From: Idiomarina sp. UBA6142
Lineage (GTDB): Bacteria > Pseudomonadota > Gammaproteobacteria > Enterobacterales > Alteromonadaceae
Reading direction: 5' to 3'
DNA: 14,219 nt
Assembly: GCA_002423905.1 (NCBI GenBank)
Contig: DIVC01000001.1
Span: 1-14,219, forward strand
In this document: one piece after another, positions 8,054 to 14,219 of the stretch
Position numbering within the stretch: the first letter of the stretch is position 1
Layout: the number at the start of each line of letters is the position of its first letter
Notes under the pieces: model-generated
Database searches by the model: none
What the model was told of the DNA's origin: nothing
Seen by the model: only the letters and a program-made list of their open reading frames with translations
Translations under genes and position numbers: made by a program

Positions 8054-8088
8054 CGTTGGTTGGCAGCAATGCCAATCAGCGTTTTTTT
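8054..8088 (+). terminator. rho-independent terminator after the OmpA-family gene
   Basis: A 12-bp stem (8054-8065 with 8070-8081, two G-U pairs) closes on a GCAA tetraloop (8066-8069) and is followed by seven T residues (8082-8088). It ends the plus-strand transcript 36 bp past the OmpA stop codon. The T-tract is on one side only, so it should not terminate the convergent regulator gene. Confidence 0.92.
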
Positions 8089-8100
8089 ATTTGTGCGCTA

Positions 8101-8841
8101 TTACGGTAGATGCCCTAGTCGGTCGCACTCGTCCTTGACTACTTGGTAACATTCGCAACTGAGCTGCTCTAGCCTAGGCCGATCCAGAACCGTCATGACC
8201 CCACGATGGTATTCAATCACTCCAAGTTTTTGTAATTTACCTGCAGCTAACGACACCCCTTCGCGACGCACACCGAGCATGTCAGCGATGAGTTCTTGAG
8301 TCATGGTCAAGATATTGGAGGGAATACGGTCTAGTGACAACAACAGCCACCGGCAGAGCTGCTGGTCCACGCTGTGGTGACGATTGCAGACCGCCGTTTG
8401 CGCCATTTGCGTCATCAATGATTGGGTATACCGCAGCATCAAATGCTGCAATGCACTGTGCCGTTGTAATTCTTCTCGAAAGTGCACGGCCGGCAAGCGA
8501 AAGGCACTTCCCTGGCTTTGCACTACGGCGCGGTTAGGGGTGGTATTTCCACCCATAAATAAAGCCAGACCGAGCATGCCGTCATTACCGATCACGGAAA
8601 TTTCAGCACAATCACCATTTTCGAGAATATACAACAAGGAAATAATTGAATCGGTAGGGAAATAAACACTATTGAGCTCATCACCGGCTTCGTAAAGAGA
8701 TTTTCCGAGCGGCAAGTGAACAAGTTCAAAATGAGCTGCAAGGCGAACCTTCGCCGCAGCCGATAAGGCGCGCAGCAGATAGTTGTGTTCTATGTTCGGT
8801 TGCTTGGTTGTAGCTAAGGGTACGCGGGTGTTTTCATGCAA
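8101..8841 (-). CDS. Crp/Fnr-family transcriptional regulator
   Basis: A 246-residue cytoplasmic DNA-binding regulator. Residues 22-140 form a cyclic-nucleotide-binding-like beta-roll, 140-170 the dimerisation helix, and 175-215 a Crp-type winged helix-turn-helix with T-Q-E-L-I-A-D-M-L-G as first helix. In the phosphate-binding cassette the G-E-L-G of E. coli CRP reads G-M-L-G (88-91) and R-S is R-A (104-105), so ordinary cAMP binding is doubtful. The N-terminal cysteine cluster of FNR is absent. The start is TTG at 8841: AAGGAGG (plus-strand positions 8848-8854) lies 6 nt upstream, while the nearby ATG is out of frame and yields only seven codons. The gene sits 52 bp behind hemY on the same strand and converges on the OmpA gene. 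Ligand and targets are unknown; autoregulation or control of the neighbouring surface genes is possible. Confidence 0.9.
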   Translation of the reverse strand: MHENTRVPLATTKQPNIEHNYLLRALSAAAKVRLAAHFELVHLPLGKSLYEAGDELNSVYFPTDSIISLLYILENGDCAEISVIGNDGMLGLALFMGGNTTPNRAVVQSQGSAFRLPAVHFREELQRHSALQHLMLRYTQSLMTQMAQTAVCNRHHSVDQQLCRWLLLSLDRIPSNILTMTQELIADMLGVRREGVSLAAGKLQKLGVIEYHRGVMTVLDRPRLEQLSCECYQVVKDECDRLGHLP

Positions 8842-8863
8842 AAGGTGCCTCCTTGCGTATCGG

Positions 8864-8886
8864 CGCCTAAATATTGAGTCTAGGCG
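8864..8886. promoter_or_regulatory. inverted repeat ahead of the Crp/Fnr gene
   Basis: CGCCTA (8864-8869) and TAGGCG (8881-8886) are perfect 6-bp inverted repeats around 11 nt. They lie in the gap between hemY and the regulator and overlap the possible -10 element. It may be an operator for the regulator, or a weak hairpin at the end of the hem transcript. It has no T-tract and does not match the CRP or FNR consensus. Confidence 0.35.
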
Positions 8887-8905
8887 GACTTATCTAATTT
8901 TGCAA
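8877..8905 (-). promoter_or_regulatory. possible promoter for the Crp/Fnr gene
   Basis: Read on the minus strand, TTGCAA (8905-8900) and TAGACT (8882-8877) each match four of six consensus bases and have exactly 17 bp between them. The -35 element lies in the last codons of hemY. Transcription would start near 8870, about 30 nt before the TTG start codon. Confidence 0.25.
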
Positions 8906-10048
8906 AGCCTGTCGATAACAGGCCAAGGCACGTTTGTGATCACCAGCCTTTTCATAGGCATAGGCTAAATCGAGCAATACCTGACGCGATGGAGCGACAT
9001 CGGCAGCCTTGCGCAGAGCTCGGCTCGCTAAATCATACTCTTTGTCTTGCAGTGCAATTTGCCCCAATGCGTGCAGCAGCATGCCATCATCAGGCGAGCG
9101 CTTCAAGGAATCTTGTAAGAACTCTTTCAGCTCGCCCTGATTGACCACTAACTTACGCTCCACTATATCGACGAGTTTTAAGTCACCTCGTTTGAGTGCT
9201 CGCGCTGCCAGTTTACCAGCGGCTTCTTCCAGTCCAAAACCGCGCAAAGTGGTGATGTAGGCTAAACGAATAGGCGCACTGCGCCGCTGCTCTCGGCTCA
9301 GTTTGTTCCAATAGGGTTCTAGTTGATCGGCACGGCTGCGACCAAGTTCACGCATCACTTCAGTATAAGCTTGCTCAGTGAGCTGAAATTGCGCCGTTGT
9401 GGTTAGGCATTGTAGCCGCTGTGCTTGCGGTAACAGCGTAATTATATCGTTCCATCGGTGCAGCTGTTGATAGGCTTGCAGCGCAACCTTTAACAGCGGA
9501 ACGTTGTCGGGGTGCGTGGTTGTTAAGCGTTGTAGCAACTCCACTTTTTGCCGAGCCAGCTCGGGGTTTGCACGTAAGCTTAAAATCGTATCAGCGACTT
9601 GAAAATTAGCAGGGTTGTTGATCTTCTGTAGCCAATCACGGGCTAAACTGATCTCACCGGCTTGCTGAGCGGCATAGGCGGCAAAGGTGGCGGTCAAGGG
9701 TTGTTTGACCAACCCCCAACTGCTGCCAAAGGCTTGACTGGCTGCGCTTGGGTCACCATTGACCAATAGCTGAGCGCCTTGCTCAAACGCTTGCTGCGCT
9801 TTGTTGTGCTTACGTTCGCCGAACCAACGTAAGCCCCACTTGGTTTTGCGTACCACCAGCAGCAAGGTGCGCAGCACTGCCCGCAGCACAATACCAAGCA
9901 CCACCAGCATGACTAGGGCGGCGACAATGCTGGTTTCGATGGTCCAGTTGCCGATAGCAATCAGCACATAACCGGTACTCCCTGACCAATAAGGGCCTAC
10001 GAGTAAGCCGGCGATTAATACGGCCAGTAAAATCCAGGCATATTTCAT
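8894..10048 (-). CDS. hemY: HemY, membrane-anchored tetratricopeptide protein of heme biosynthesis
   Basis: The 384-residue protein is close to the 398 of E. coli HemY. Two membrane segments (about 3-21 and 41-66) are followed by a basic stretch and an all-helical region with tetratricopeptide-like repeats; the clearest is near 345-380. This is the HemY_N architecture. It is not the protoporphyrinogen oxidase that is also called HemY in Gram-positive bacteria. Family knowledge places it in the inner membrane, acting late in tetrapyrrole synthesis, with a biochemical role that remains loosely defined. Its ATG overlaps the hemX stop as ATGA, so translation is coupled. It is the last hem gene of the operon. 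Confidence 0.93.
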   Translation of the reverse strand: MKYAWILLAVLIAGLLVGPYWSGSTGYVLIAIGNWTIETSIVAALVMLVVLGIVLRAVLRTLLLVVRKTKWGLRWFGERKHNKAQQAFEQGAQLLVNGDPSAASQAFGSSWGLVKQPLTATFAAYAAQQAGEISLARDWLQKINNPANFQVADTILSLRANPELARQKVELLQRLTTTHPDNVPLLKVALQAYQQLHRWNDIITLLPQAQRLQCLTTTAQFQLTEQAYTEVMRELGRSRADQLEPYWNKLSREQRRSAPIRLAYITTLRGFGLEEAAGKLAARALKRGDLKLVDIVERKLVVNQGELKEFLQDSLKRSPDDGMLLHALGQIALQDKEYDLASRALRKAADVAPSRQVLLDLAYAYEKAGDHKRALACYRQALQN

Positions 10049-11184
10049 AAACCACGCTCCTGCGTTAGCTGCCGAACGAGGCGTTCAAGCTGTGCAGCGG
10101 CTTGTAGCTCGCCTGGTAATTCAGGGCTTAATTGCAGCTGCGCCAAGGCATCGAGTTCAGATTGTGCCTGTATAATCACCAGAACATCGGTACTGCCTAG
10201 CTGCTGTATCAAGGACAGGGCTTGTTGCAGCGATGTTTGATACAACGTTTGTTGGTTGGCTAATGCCGCTTGCTGAGCTAACTGTAACTGTAGCAGCGTA
10301 CGCTGTTGCAACAGGTCTACGAAGGTGTCCGATAACAGCGGTTGCACAGGAGTTTCGCGATATTGCACGCGGATCAGTTGGTCCATTAATTTGCCACCGG
10401 TTTGCTGCAGCTGGGTCAACCAATCGGCCTCGCTATCGACGCTTTTGACTACACTGCGACCCGGCTGGCGTTGATACCAATTGACTACACTCAATTGTGA
10501 TTGTACTGCAGCTATGCGCCGTGCGGCGTCAGCAATTTGGTTGTCCGGCAAGGCTGACAGGGCAAACAGATCGCTGGCCAGGGCTTGGCGTGCAGCGCTA
10601 AAGGCGGGGTTGTTCAATGCGGCTAAGTGAGAATCTGCAAGTTGTAGTAATTGCTGAGCGGCACGCACATTACCGTCAATCCATAAACTCTGCCCAGCAC
10701 GTGCGGTTAAGTTTCGTGCTTCTAACAAGCGCCAATGCGTTTGCTGCGATAAGTCGAGATTGGCTAACTCGGCTTGCACCGATTCCACCCCGCGTTGATA
10801 AGCCTCAAGGGTTTCTTGTTGCCGCTGGTGTTGTTCATATTGCTGCCGCGCTAAACCCGCCACATCGCCTTGCAATTGCAACCGCAGTTGCTCTGATTGA
10901 GCTTTAATCATGTCTTTCAACTCATTGAGCTGATGTTGCTGATCAACACCTTGTGCTCGTAGCTCATAGACCTGCCGCTGCAGTTGCGCATCGCGTTGCT
11001 GCCATTGCGGCCATACATAGGTGTAGCCGACCCAACCACTGGAGCCCATCAGCAGCACTAAAATAAGCACCACCAACCAACCCGACCAGGCTTTATTGCG
11101 GGCTGGTTTGGGCTTAGTTGCCGCGCTCAGGGTATCGGCTGTTTTACTCGCAGCAGGCGTGGTGTTTTGTTCAGTGTCAGTCAT
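10045..11184 (-). CDS. hemX: HemX, membrane-anchored coiled-coil protein
   Basis: I place the start at 11184, giving 379 residues that begin MTDTEQ. A longer frame to 11265 would add 27 residues lying wholly within hemD. A short polar N-terminus rich in Thr, Ala and Lys is followed by one membrane segment (about 34-53) and then a long, Gln-rich helical region (coiled coil about 60-135). This is the E. coli HemX layout (393 residues). HemX is often mislabelled uroporphyrinogen-III C-methyltransferase, but no methyltransferase motif is present. It probably scaffolds heme-pathway enzymes at the inner membrane. The gene overlaps hemD by 8 bp and hemY by 4 bp. An AGGA lies about 11 nt upstream of the start, a rather long spacing that suggests help from translational coupling. 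Confidence 0.92.
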   Translation of the reverse strand: MTDTEQNTTPAASKTADTLSAATKPKPARNKAWSGWLVVLILVLLMGSSGWVGYTYVWPQWQQRDAQLQRQVYELRAQGVDQQHQLNELKDMIKAQSEQLRLQLQGDVAGLARQQYEQHQRQQETLEAYQRGVESVQAELANLDLSQQTHWRLLEARNLTARAGQSLWIDGNVRAAQQLLQLADSHLAALNNPAFSAARQALASDLFALSALPDNQIADAARRIAAVQSQLSVVNWYQRQPGRSVVKSVDSEADWLTQLQQTGGKLMDQLIRVQYRETPVQPLLSDTFVDLLQQRTLLQLQLAQQAALANQQTLYQTSLQQALSLIQQLGSTDVLVIIQAQSELDALAQLQLSPELPGELQAAAQLERLVRQLTQERGL

Positions 11185-11968
11185 GTGGCGTTGTTTCCTG
11201 TTGATGCGTGATGACTTGCTGCCAGGCCTCGACCATGGCGAATGGGGTTGCGCTGTCGGCGACAATGGCGTTTGGCGCTATGGCGGCAGGCAACAAGTCA
11301 GCTATTCGACGGCTGGCTACCACCCACACGCATTGTTGCAACCAGCTTAACGCTTGGCGTGGCATGGCGGCAAGAAAATAGCCTAATTGTTCGGTGCTAC
11401 TGACGAAAATACAGCGTACATGCTGTTGCCATCGCGTAATTTGCGGCTCGGTCAAAGTTACCGGAGTACGTTGATACACTGCCAAATAATGGACCTCAGC
11501 ACCTCGAGCACGTAAGGTGTCAGCGAATAGTTCGCGGCCTTCATTGGCACGGATCAGCAACCAGCGTTGACCGGCAACCTGCTGCAACTCAGGGAGTGCC
11601 AACAGTGCTTCGCTGCTGTGGTGCCGCCATGGGCAGGTGACCGGGCGTTTTACCACCTTGGCAATCGCAGCAGCGCTGGTTGGTCCCACTGCAAACCAGC
11701 GACAATTTGGCAGCGGCTGATTGGCGGCCCATTGCGCCGCTTGTGCGGCAAAATGCTCAGCGGCATTCACACTTACCATCATGGCGCCATGCCATGGCTG
11801 GGCAAGAATTTCCGCAATACTCACCGCCGGATCGTCGTAACTTTGAATAGTCACCATGCTGTGATGGTGGCAGCTCACTGTCACACCCAATTGCGCAGCG
11901 CGTTGCTGCAACAATAGCTGCAAGCCATCGGTGTCGGTTTGCGGGCGTAAAATGAGCACATGGTTCAT
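11177..11968 (-). CDS. hemD: uroporphyrinogen-III synthase
   Basis: HemD closes hydroxymethylbilane into uroporphyrinogen III, inverting ring D, in the cytosol. The 263 residues fit the family (about 246 in E. coli). The family is poorly conserved, but landmarks are visible: VSVNAAEHF (65-73), [10 protein letters not shown] (93-102), [13 protein letters not shown] (140-152) followed by RGAEV and YQR, and FVSSTEQL (188-195). The ATG overlaps the hemC stop as ATGA and only a distant, weak Shine-Dalgarno precedes it, so it is probably translated by coupling with hemC. Its position directly after hemC supports the identification. Confidence 0.93.
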   Translation of the reverse strand: MNHVLILRPQTDTDGLQLLLQQRAAQLGVTVSCHHHSMVTIQSYDDPAVSIAEILAQPWHGAMMVSVNAAEHFAAQAAQWAANQPLPNCRWFAVGPTSAAAIAKVVKRPVTCPWRHHSSEALLALPELQQVAGQRWLLIRANEGRELFADTLRARGAEVHYLAVYQRTPVTLTEPQITRWQQHVRCIFVSSTEQLGYFLAAMPRQALSWLQQCVWVVASRRIADLLPAAIAPNAIVADSATPFAMVEAWQQVITHQQETTPHD

Positions 11969-12903
11969 GAGTTTAGCGTATGCCCCTCATACACTTCGGC
12001 GAGGATTTTGCCAGCACCGCGTTGCAGTAAAAATTCCGCCAACTCAATACCGAGTTGCTCGGCGGCATCGCGATCGCCGCTAATTTCACCTTCAATGATT
12101 TCACTGCCATCAGGGCGGCCAACCAAACCACGCAGATGCAATTGGTCGCCATGCAACTCAGCATAGGCGCCAATTGGAACTTGGCAGCCGCCTTGTAAGC
12201 GCCGGTTCATGGCACGTTCGGCCAAAACACAACTACGCGTTTGCGGACACGTGAGTGGCTCCAATAAGGCTTTGGTCGCGCTATCGTTGCTGCGGCATTC
12301 AATGCCAAGCACGCCTTGACCGTTCGCGGGCAGGCTTACCTCGACCGCGATACGTTGGCGAATACGGGCATGCAAGTCGAGTCGAATGAGCCCTGATGCC
12401 GCCAAAATGATGGCATCAAACTGGCCTTCATCGAGTTTATTCAAGCGGGTTTGCACGTTGCCACGCAAATCGTGCACTTTCAGATGCGGGAATTGTGCCA
12501 AAATCTGGCATTTACGACGTAAGCTGCAGGTACCTACGACGGCGCCATCCGGCAGTTCATCGAGACTATTGTAGTGATTGCTGACAAAGGCATCGCGTGG
12601 GTCTTCGCGTTCGCAAATACCATAGAGTTCAAGGCCGTCTGGAAATTCGACCGGTAAATCTTTCATCGAATGTACGGCAATGTCGGCCTTGCCTTCAAGC
12701 ATGGCAATTTCTAGCTCTTTCACAAACAAACCTTTACCACCAATTTTAGCCAGCGGGGTATCCAAAATAACGTCACCGCGAGTACTCATTGGCATCAGTA
12801 CAACGGTTAGCCCAGGATGTAACTGTTCCAGCCGCGCTTTAATATGCTCGGCTTGCCACATGGCTAACATACTTTTACGCGTGGCAATGGTTAAGGTGGT
12901 CAT
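11965..12903 (-). CDS. hemC: porphobilinogen deaminase (hydroxymethylbilane synthase)
   Basis: HemC polymerises four porphobilinogen molecules into hydroxymethylbilane in the cytosol. The 312 residues match the family length. Key features are intact: [12 protein letters not shown] (7-18), HSMKDLP (78-84) with catalytic D82, the SLRR-x-x-Q motif (127-133), RGNVQTRL (147-154), and [10 protein letters not shown] (236-245), whose C240 carries the dipyrromethane cofactor. GGAG sits 5 nt before the ATG and lies in the last codons of cyaY. The cyaY stop codon falls in the spacer, and the two genes are 2 bp apart. In E. coli hemC is instead the promoter-proximal gene, divergent from cyaA. Confidence 0.98.
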   Translation of the reverse strand: MTTLTIATRKSMLAMWQAEHIKARLEQLHPGLTVVLMPMSTRGDVILDTPLAKIGGKGLFVKELEIAMLEGKADIAVHSMKDLPVEFPDGLELYGICEREDPRDAFVSNHYNSLDELPDGAVVGTCSLRRKCQILAQFPHLKVHDLRGNVQTRLNKLDEGQFDAIILAASGLIRLDLHARIRQRIAVEVSLPANGQGVLGIECRSNDSATKALLEPLTCPQTRSCVLAERAMNRRLQGGCQVPIGAYAELHGDQLHLRGLVGRPDGSEIIEGEISGDRDAAEQLGIELAEFLLQRGAGKILAEVYEGHTLNS

Positions 12904-12905
12904 GC

Positions 12906-13241
12906 TTACTCCGCTGACTGTAATTGAATGGCTACGCCAGCTTGCTTGCTAGCGGCTTCGGATAACAATGCCCACAACTCAACACCACTGCGGTTGTCTA
13001 TCCATAAACCATCGCGATATTCAAAATGATAGCCATTGTACTTGGTCGCTACCCATAGCTGCATGAGCGGTGGCTGCTTATTGATAATGATTTTGCTGCG
13101 ATTGGTAAATTCCAGCTCTAAGATTTCGCCGCCCGACTCAAACTCAATATCAATGCCAGAGCTTTCGACCAAGGCTTCAATCGCCTCTTCAATAGCTAAG
13201 ATAGTGGCATCGGCGACTTCATGATATTTATGTTCTTGCAT
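12906..13241 (-). CDS. cyaY: CyaY, bacterial frataxin
   Basis: CyaY binds iron and cysteine desulfurase and modulates Fe-S cluster assembly. I start it at 13241, giving 111 residues against 106 in E. coli. AGGAG lies 5 nt upstream (plus-strand 13247-13251), whereas the frame extended to 13310 adds 23 residues without family character and covers the divergent promoter region. The frataxin core is clear: the acidic first helix (E3, E8, D11, E18, E19), the beta-sheet motif [13 protein letters not shown] (51-63), and YNGYHF (68-73). It is the first gene of the run into hemCDXY, 2 bp from hemC, which implies shared transcription of an iron-handling protein with tetrapyrrole synthesis. Confidence 0.96.
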   Translation of the reverse strand: MQEHKYHEVADATILAIEEAIEALVESSGIDIEFESGGEILELEFTNRSKIIINKQPPLMQLWVATKYNGYHFEYRDGLWIDNRSGVELWALLSEAASKQAGVAIQLQSAE

Positions 13242-13262
13242 GTCGACTCCTAGTAATGACTT

Positions 13263-13291
13263 TTTGCCTGTGCGATGCGATGATAGGCAAA
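13263..13291. promoter_or_regulatory. inverted repeat in the cyaY/lptM divergent region
   Basis: TTTGCCT (13263-13269) and AGGCAAA (13285-13291) are perfect 7-bp inverted repeats, 15 nt apart, with 22 bp (two helical turns) between arm centres. They occupy the middle of the 87-bp intergenic region. That layout suits a dimeric regulator serving both genes. On the minus strand TATCAT, a good -10-like hexamer, overlaps one arm, but no convincing -35 was found. The interior also has a short GCGAT direct repeat. The regulator is not identifiable and the site does not match the consensus of a factor I can name. Confidence 0.4.
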
Positions 13292-13328
13292 CAATTTTAA
13301 TCGAATTCACAGTAGGTACAGTTTACCG

Positions 13329-13463
13329 ATGTTTGTCACGAAAGTAATGCGTATCGTTATTGTAGCAGCTACGCTGACCTTGGTCGCATGTGGGCAAAAA
13401 GGCCCGTTGCAAGCGCCGCCACCGCCAACCGATCAGAATAGTGCAGTAGCCCATGACCTTTAA
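13329..13463 (+). CDS. lptM: LptM-type small lipoprotein
   Basis: A 44-residue lipoprotein (formerly YifL or LppL). A short hydrophobic signal ends in lipobox LVAC at C21. It is followed directly by the family signature G-Q-K-G-P-L, a Pro-rich stretch (30-33) and a short polar tail. In E. coli LptM binds the LptD/LptE lipopolysaccharide translocon in the outer membrane and helps its disulfide-dependent maturation. The ATG at 13329 is used here; the one at 13347 (M7) would leave an unusually short n-region. The Shine-Dalgarno sequence is weak. The last 11 bp overlap lysA. Location before a lysine/peptidoglycan-precursor gene is typical of gammaproteobacteria. Confidence 0.92.
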   Translation: MFVTKVMRIVIVAATLTLVACGQKGPLQAPPPPTDQNSAVAHDL

Positions 13464-14219
13464 TTATCAGGCCCAGCAATTACATGCCGAGCAATGCAGT
13501 CTCGAGAGCTTAGCAAAGCAGTTCGGTACGCCGTTGTTCGTTTACTCGCAGCAGGCGATTTTGCACAATTGGCAGCAGTTCGCTGCACATTGGCCGGCAC
13601 CGCATAAATTGTGCTACGCGGTGAAAGCCAACAGTAATATCGCGATTTTACAATTATTGGCGCGCCAAGGTGCGGGCTTTGACATTGTCTCGGGCGGCGA
13701 GCTGGCGCGGGTATTGCAGGCAGGCGGTCGAGCACAAGACGTGGTGTTTTCAGGGGTTGGCAAAAGCCACGACGAAATCGCCTTTGCACTAGAACAAGGG
13801 ATTGGTTGCTTTAACGTTGAGTCGGCTGCCGAGCTAGAGCGGATCAACGAGATTGCTGCCGCACATGATGTAATTGCTCCCGTATCGTTGCGGGTTAACC
13901 CCGATGTTGATGCGCAAACCCACCCCTACATTGCCACGGGCCTCAAGGCGAATAAGTTTGGTATTGCCATGCGCGATGCCAAAACCGTCGCCCTTAAGGG
14001 GCAGGCACTTTCGCATATCCACATGCGCGGTTTGGATTGCCACATTGGCTCGCAAATATTAACCGCCAGCCCGTTTCTGGACGCCGCTGATCGGATGCTG
14101 GCGTTAGTCCAAGAATTGCGCTCAGAAGGGGTGGCTATTGACCATCTCGACATGGGCGGTGGTATTGGTATTCCTTACCAACATGAAACCCAGCCCGATA
14201 TCGGCAGTTATCTGCAAAC
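13453..14219 (+). CDS. lysA: diaminopimelate decarboxylase, 3' end beyond the window
   Basis: The frame is open from ATG 13453 to the window end: 255 codons of a protein normally about 415 residues long. LysA is a PLP enzyme that converts meso-diaminopimelate to lysine. Visible landmarks are the PLP-binding lysine K58 in YAVKANSN (55-62), FDIVSGGEL (76-84), HIGSQ (197-201) and the phosphate-binding GGGIG (235-239). The fold is the alanine-racemase-type barrel. It begins inside lptM with an 11-bp overlap and no clear Shine-Dalgarno, so it is probably translated by coupling with or re-initiation after lptM. The C-terminal domain is not in view. Confidence 0.97.
   Translation, partial: MTFNYQAQQLHAEQCSLESLAKQFGTPLFVYSQQAILHNWQQFAAHWPAPHKLCYAVKANSNIAILQLLARQGAGFDIVSGGELARVLQAGGRAQDVVFSGVGKSHDEIAFALEQGIGCFNVESAAELERINEIAAAHDVIAPVSLRVNPDVDAQTHPYIATGLKANKFGIAMRDAKTVALKGQALSHIHMRGLDCHIGSQILTASPFLDAADRMLALVQELRSEGVAIDHLDMGGGIGIPYQHETQPDIGSYLQ

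Noticed and set aside
7927..8109. 60-residue plus-strand frame over the end of the OmpA gene.
   Set aside because: It runs through the strong terminator at 8054-8088 and has no recognisable features.
11185..11265. N-terminal extension of HemX.
   Set aside because: The 27 extra residues lie within hemD and add no family feature; the start at 11184 fits the usual length and membrane-segment position.
13242..13310. N-terminal extension of CyaY to 134 residues.
   Set aside because: AGGAG at 13247-13251 fits the internal ATG, the extension has no frataxin similarity, and it would cover the divergent regulatory region.
13460..14153. Several 60- to 110-residue minus-strand frames opposite lysA, and two on the plus strand in other frames.
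   Set aside because: They are shadows of the lysA coding frame, which has unmistakable catalytic motifs throughout.

Overview
The window reads as a chromosomal segment of a gammaproteobacterium with about 50% G+C. The marker is the conserved housekeeping block on the right: cyaY, hemC, hemD, hemX and hemY on the minus strand, with lptM and lysA diverging from them. A hemX-hemY pair downstream of hemCD and a small LptM-type lipoprotein ahead of a diaminopimelate gene are gammaproteobacterial hallmarks. Genus cannot be decided from the sequence alone.

Left part (1-8100, plus strand) is an envelope-themed accessory module. It holds a 1313-residue transmembrane Ser/Thr protein kinase whose C-terminal half is an array of about 18 Sel1-like repeats. 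Next comes a 782-residue lipoprotein with four bacterial Ig-like domains and a C-terminal DUF3494 (ice-binding-like) domain. Last is an OmpA-family porin-like protein with two tandem peptidoglycan-binding domains. The lipoprotein and OmpA genes are 31 bp apart and end at a strong rho-independent terminator (8054-8088). The kinase lies 124 bp upstream with no clear terminator between, so all three may be partly co-transcribed.

Middle (8101-8893, minus strand) is a Crp/Fnr-type regulator that starts at TTG and converges on the OmpA gene. It sits 52 bp behind hemY, with a small inverted repeat in the gap that could be an operator.

Right part (8894-13241, minus strand) is a compact operon in the order cyaY-hemC-hemD-hemX-hemY. 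The gaps are 2 bp and then overlaps of 4, 8 and 4 bp. HemC and HemD make uroporphyrinogen III, HemX and HemY are membrane-anchored partner proteins of the pathway, and CyaY is the frataxin iron donor/regulator. Frataxin therefore heads the tetrapyrrole operon, and the adenylate cyclase gene that separates the two in Escherichia coli is absent. An 87-bp divergent region with a perfect 7-bp inverted repeat separates this operon from lptM (45 codons including stop) and lysA (cut by the window end), which overlap by 11 bp.

The most unusual content is the kinase/Ig-DUF3494 lipoprotein/double-OmpA module. It looks like a surface-exposed structure anchored to the outer membrane and wall, next to a sensor kinase, with a possible RNA structure masking the lipoprotein ribosome binding site. 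No RNA genes, insertion sequences, CRISPR arrays or prophage genes were seen.
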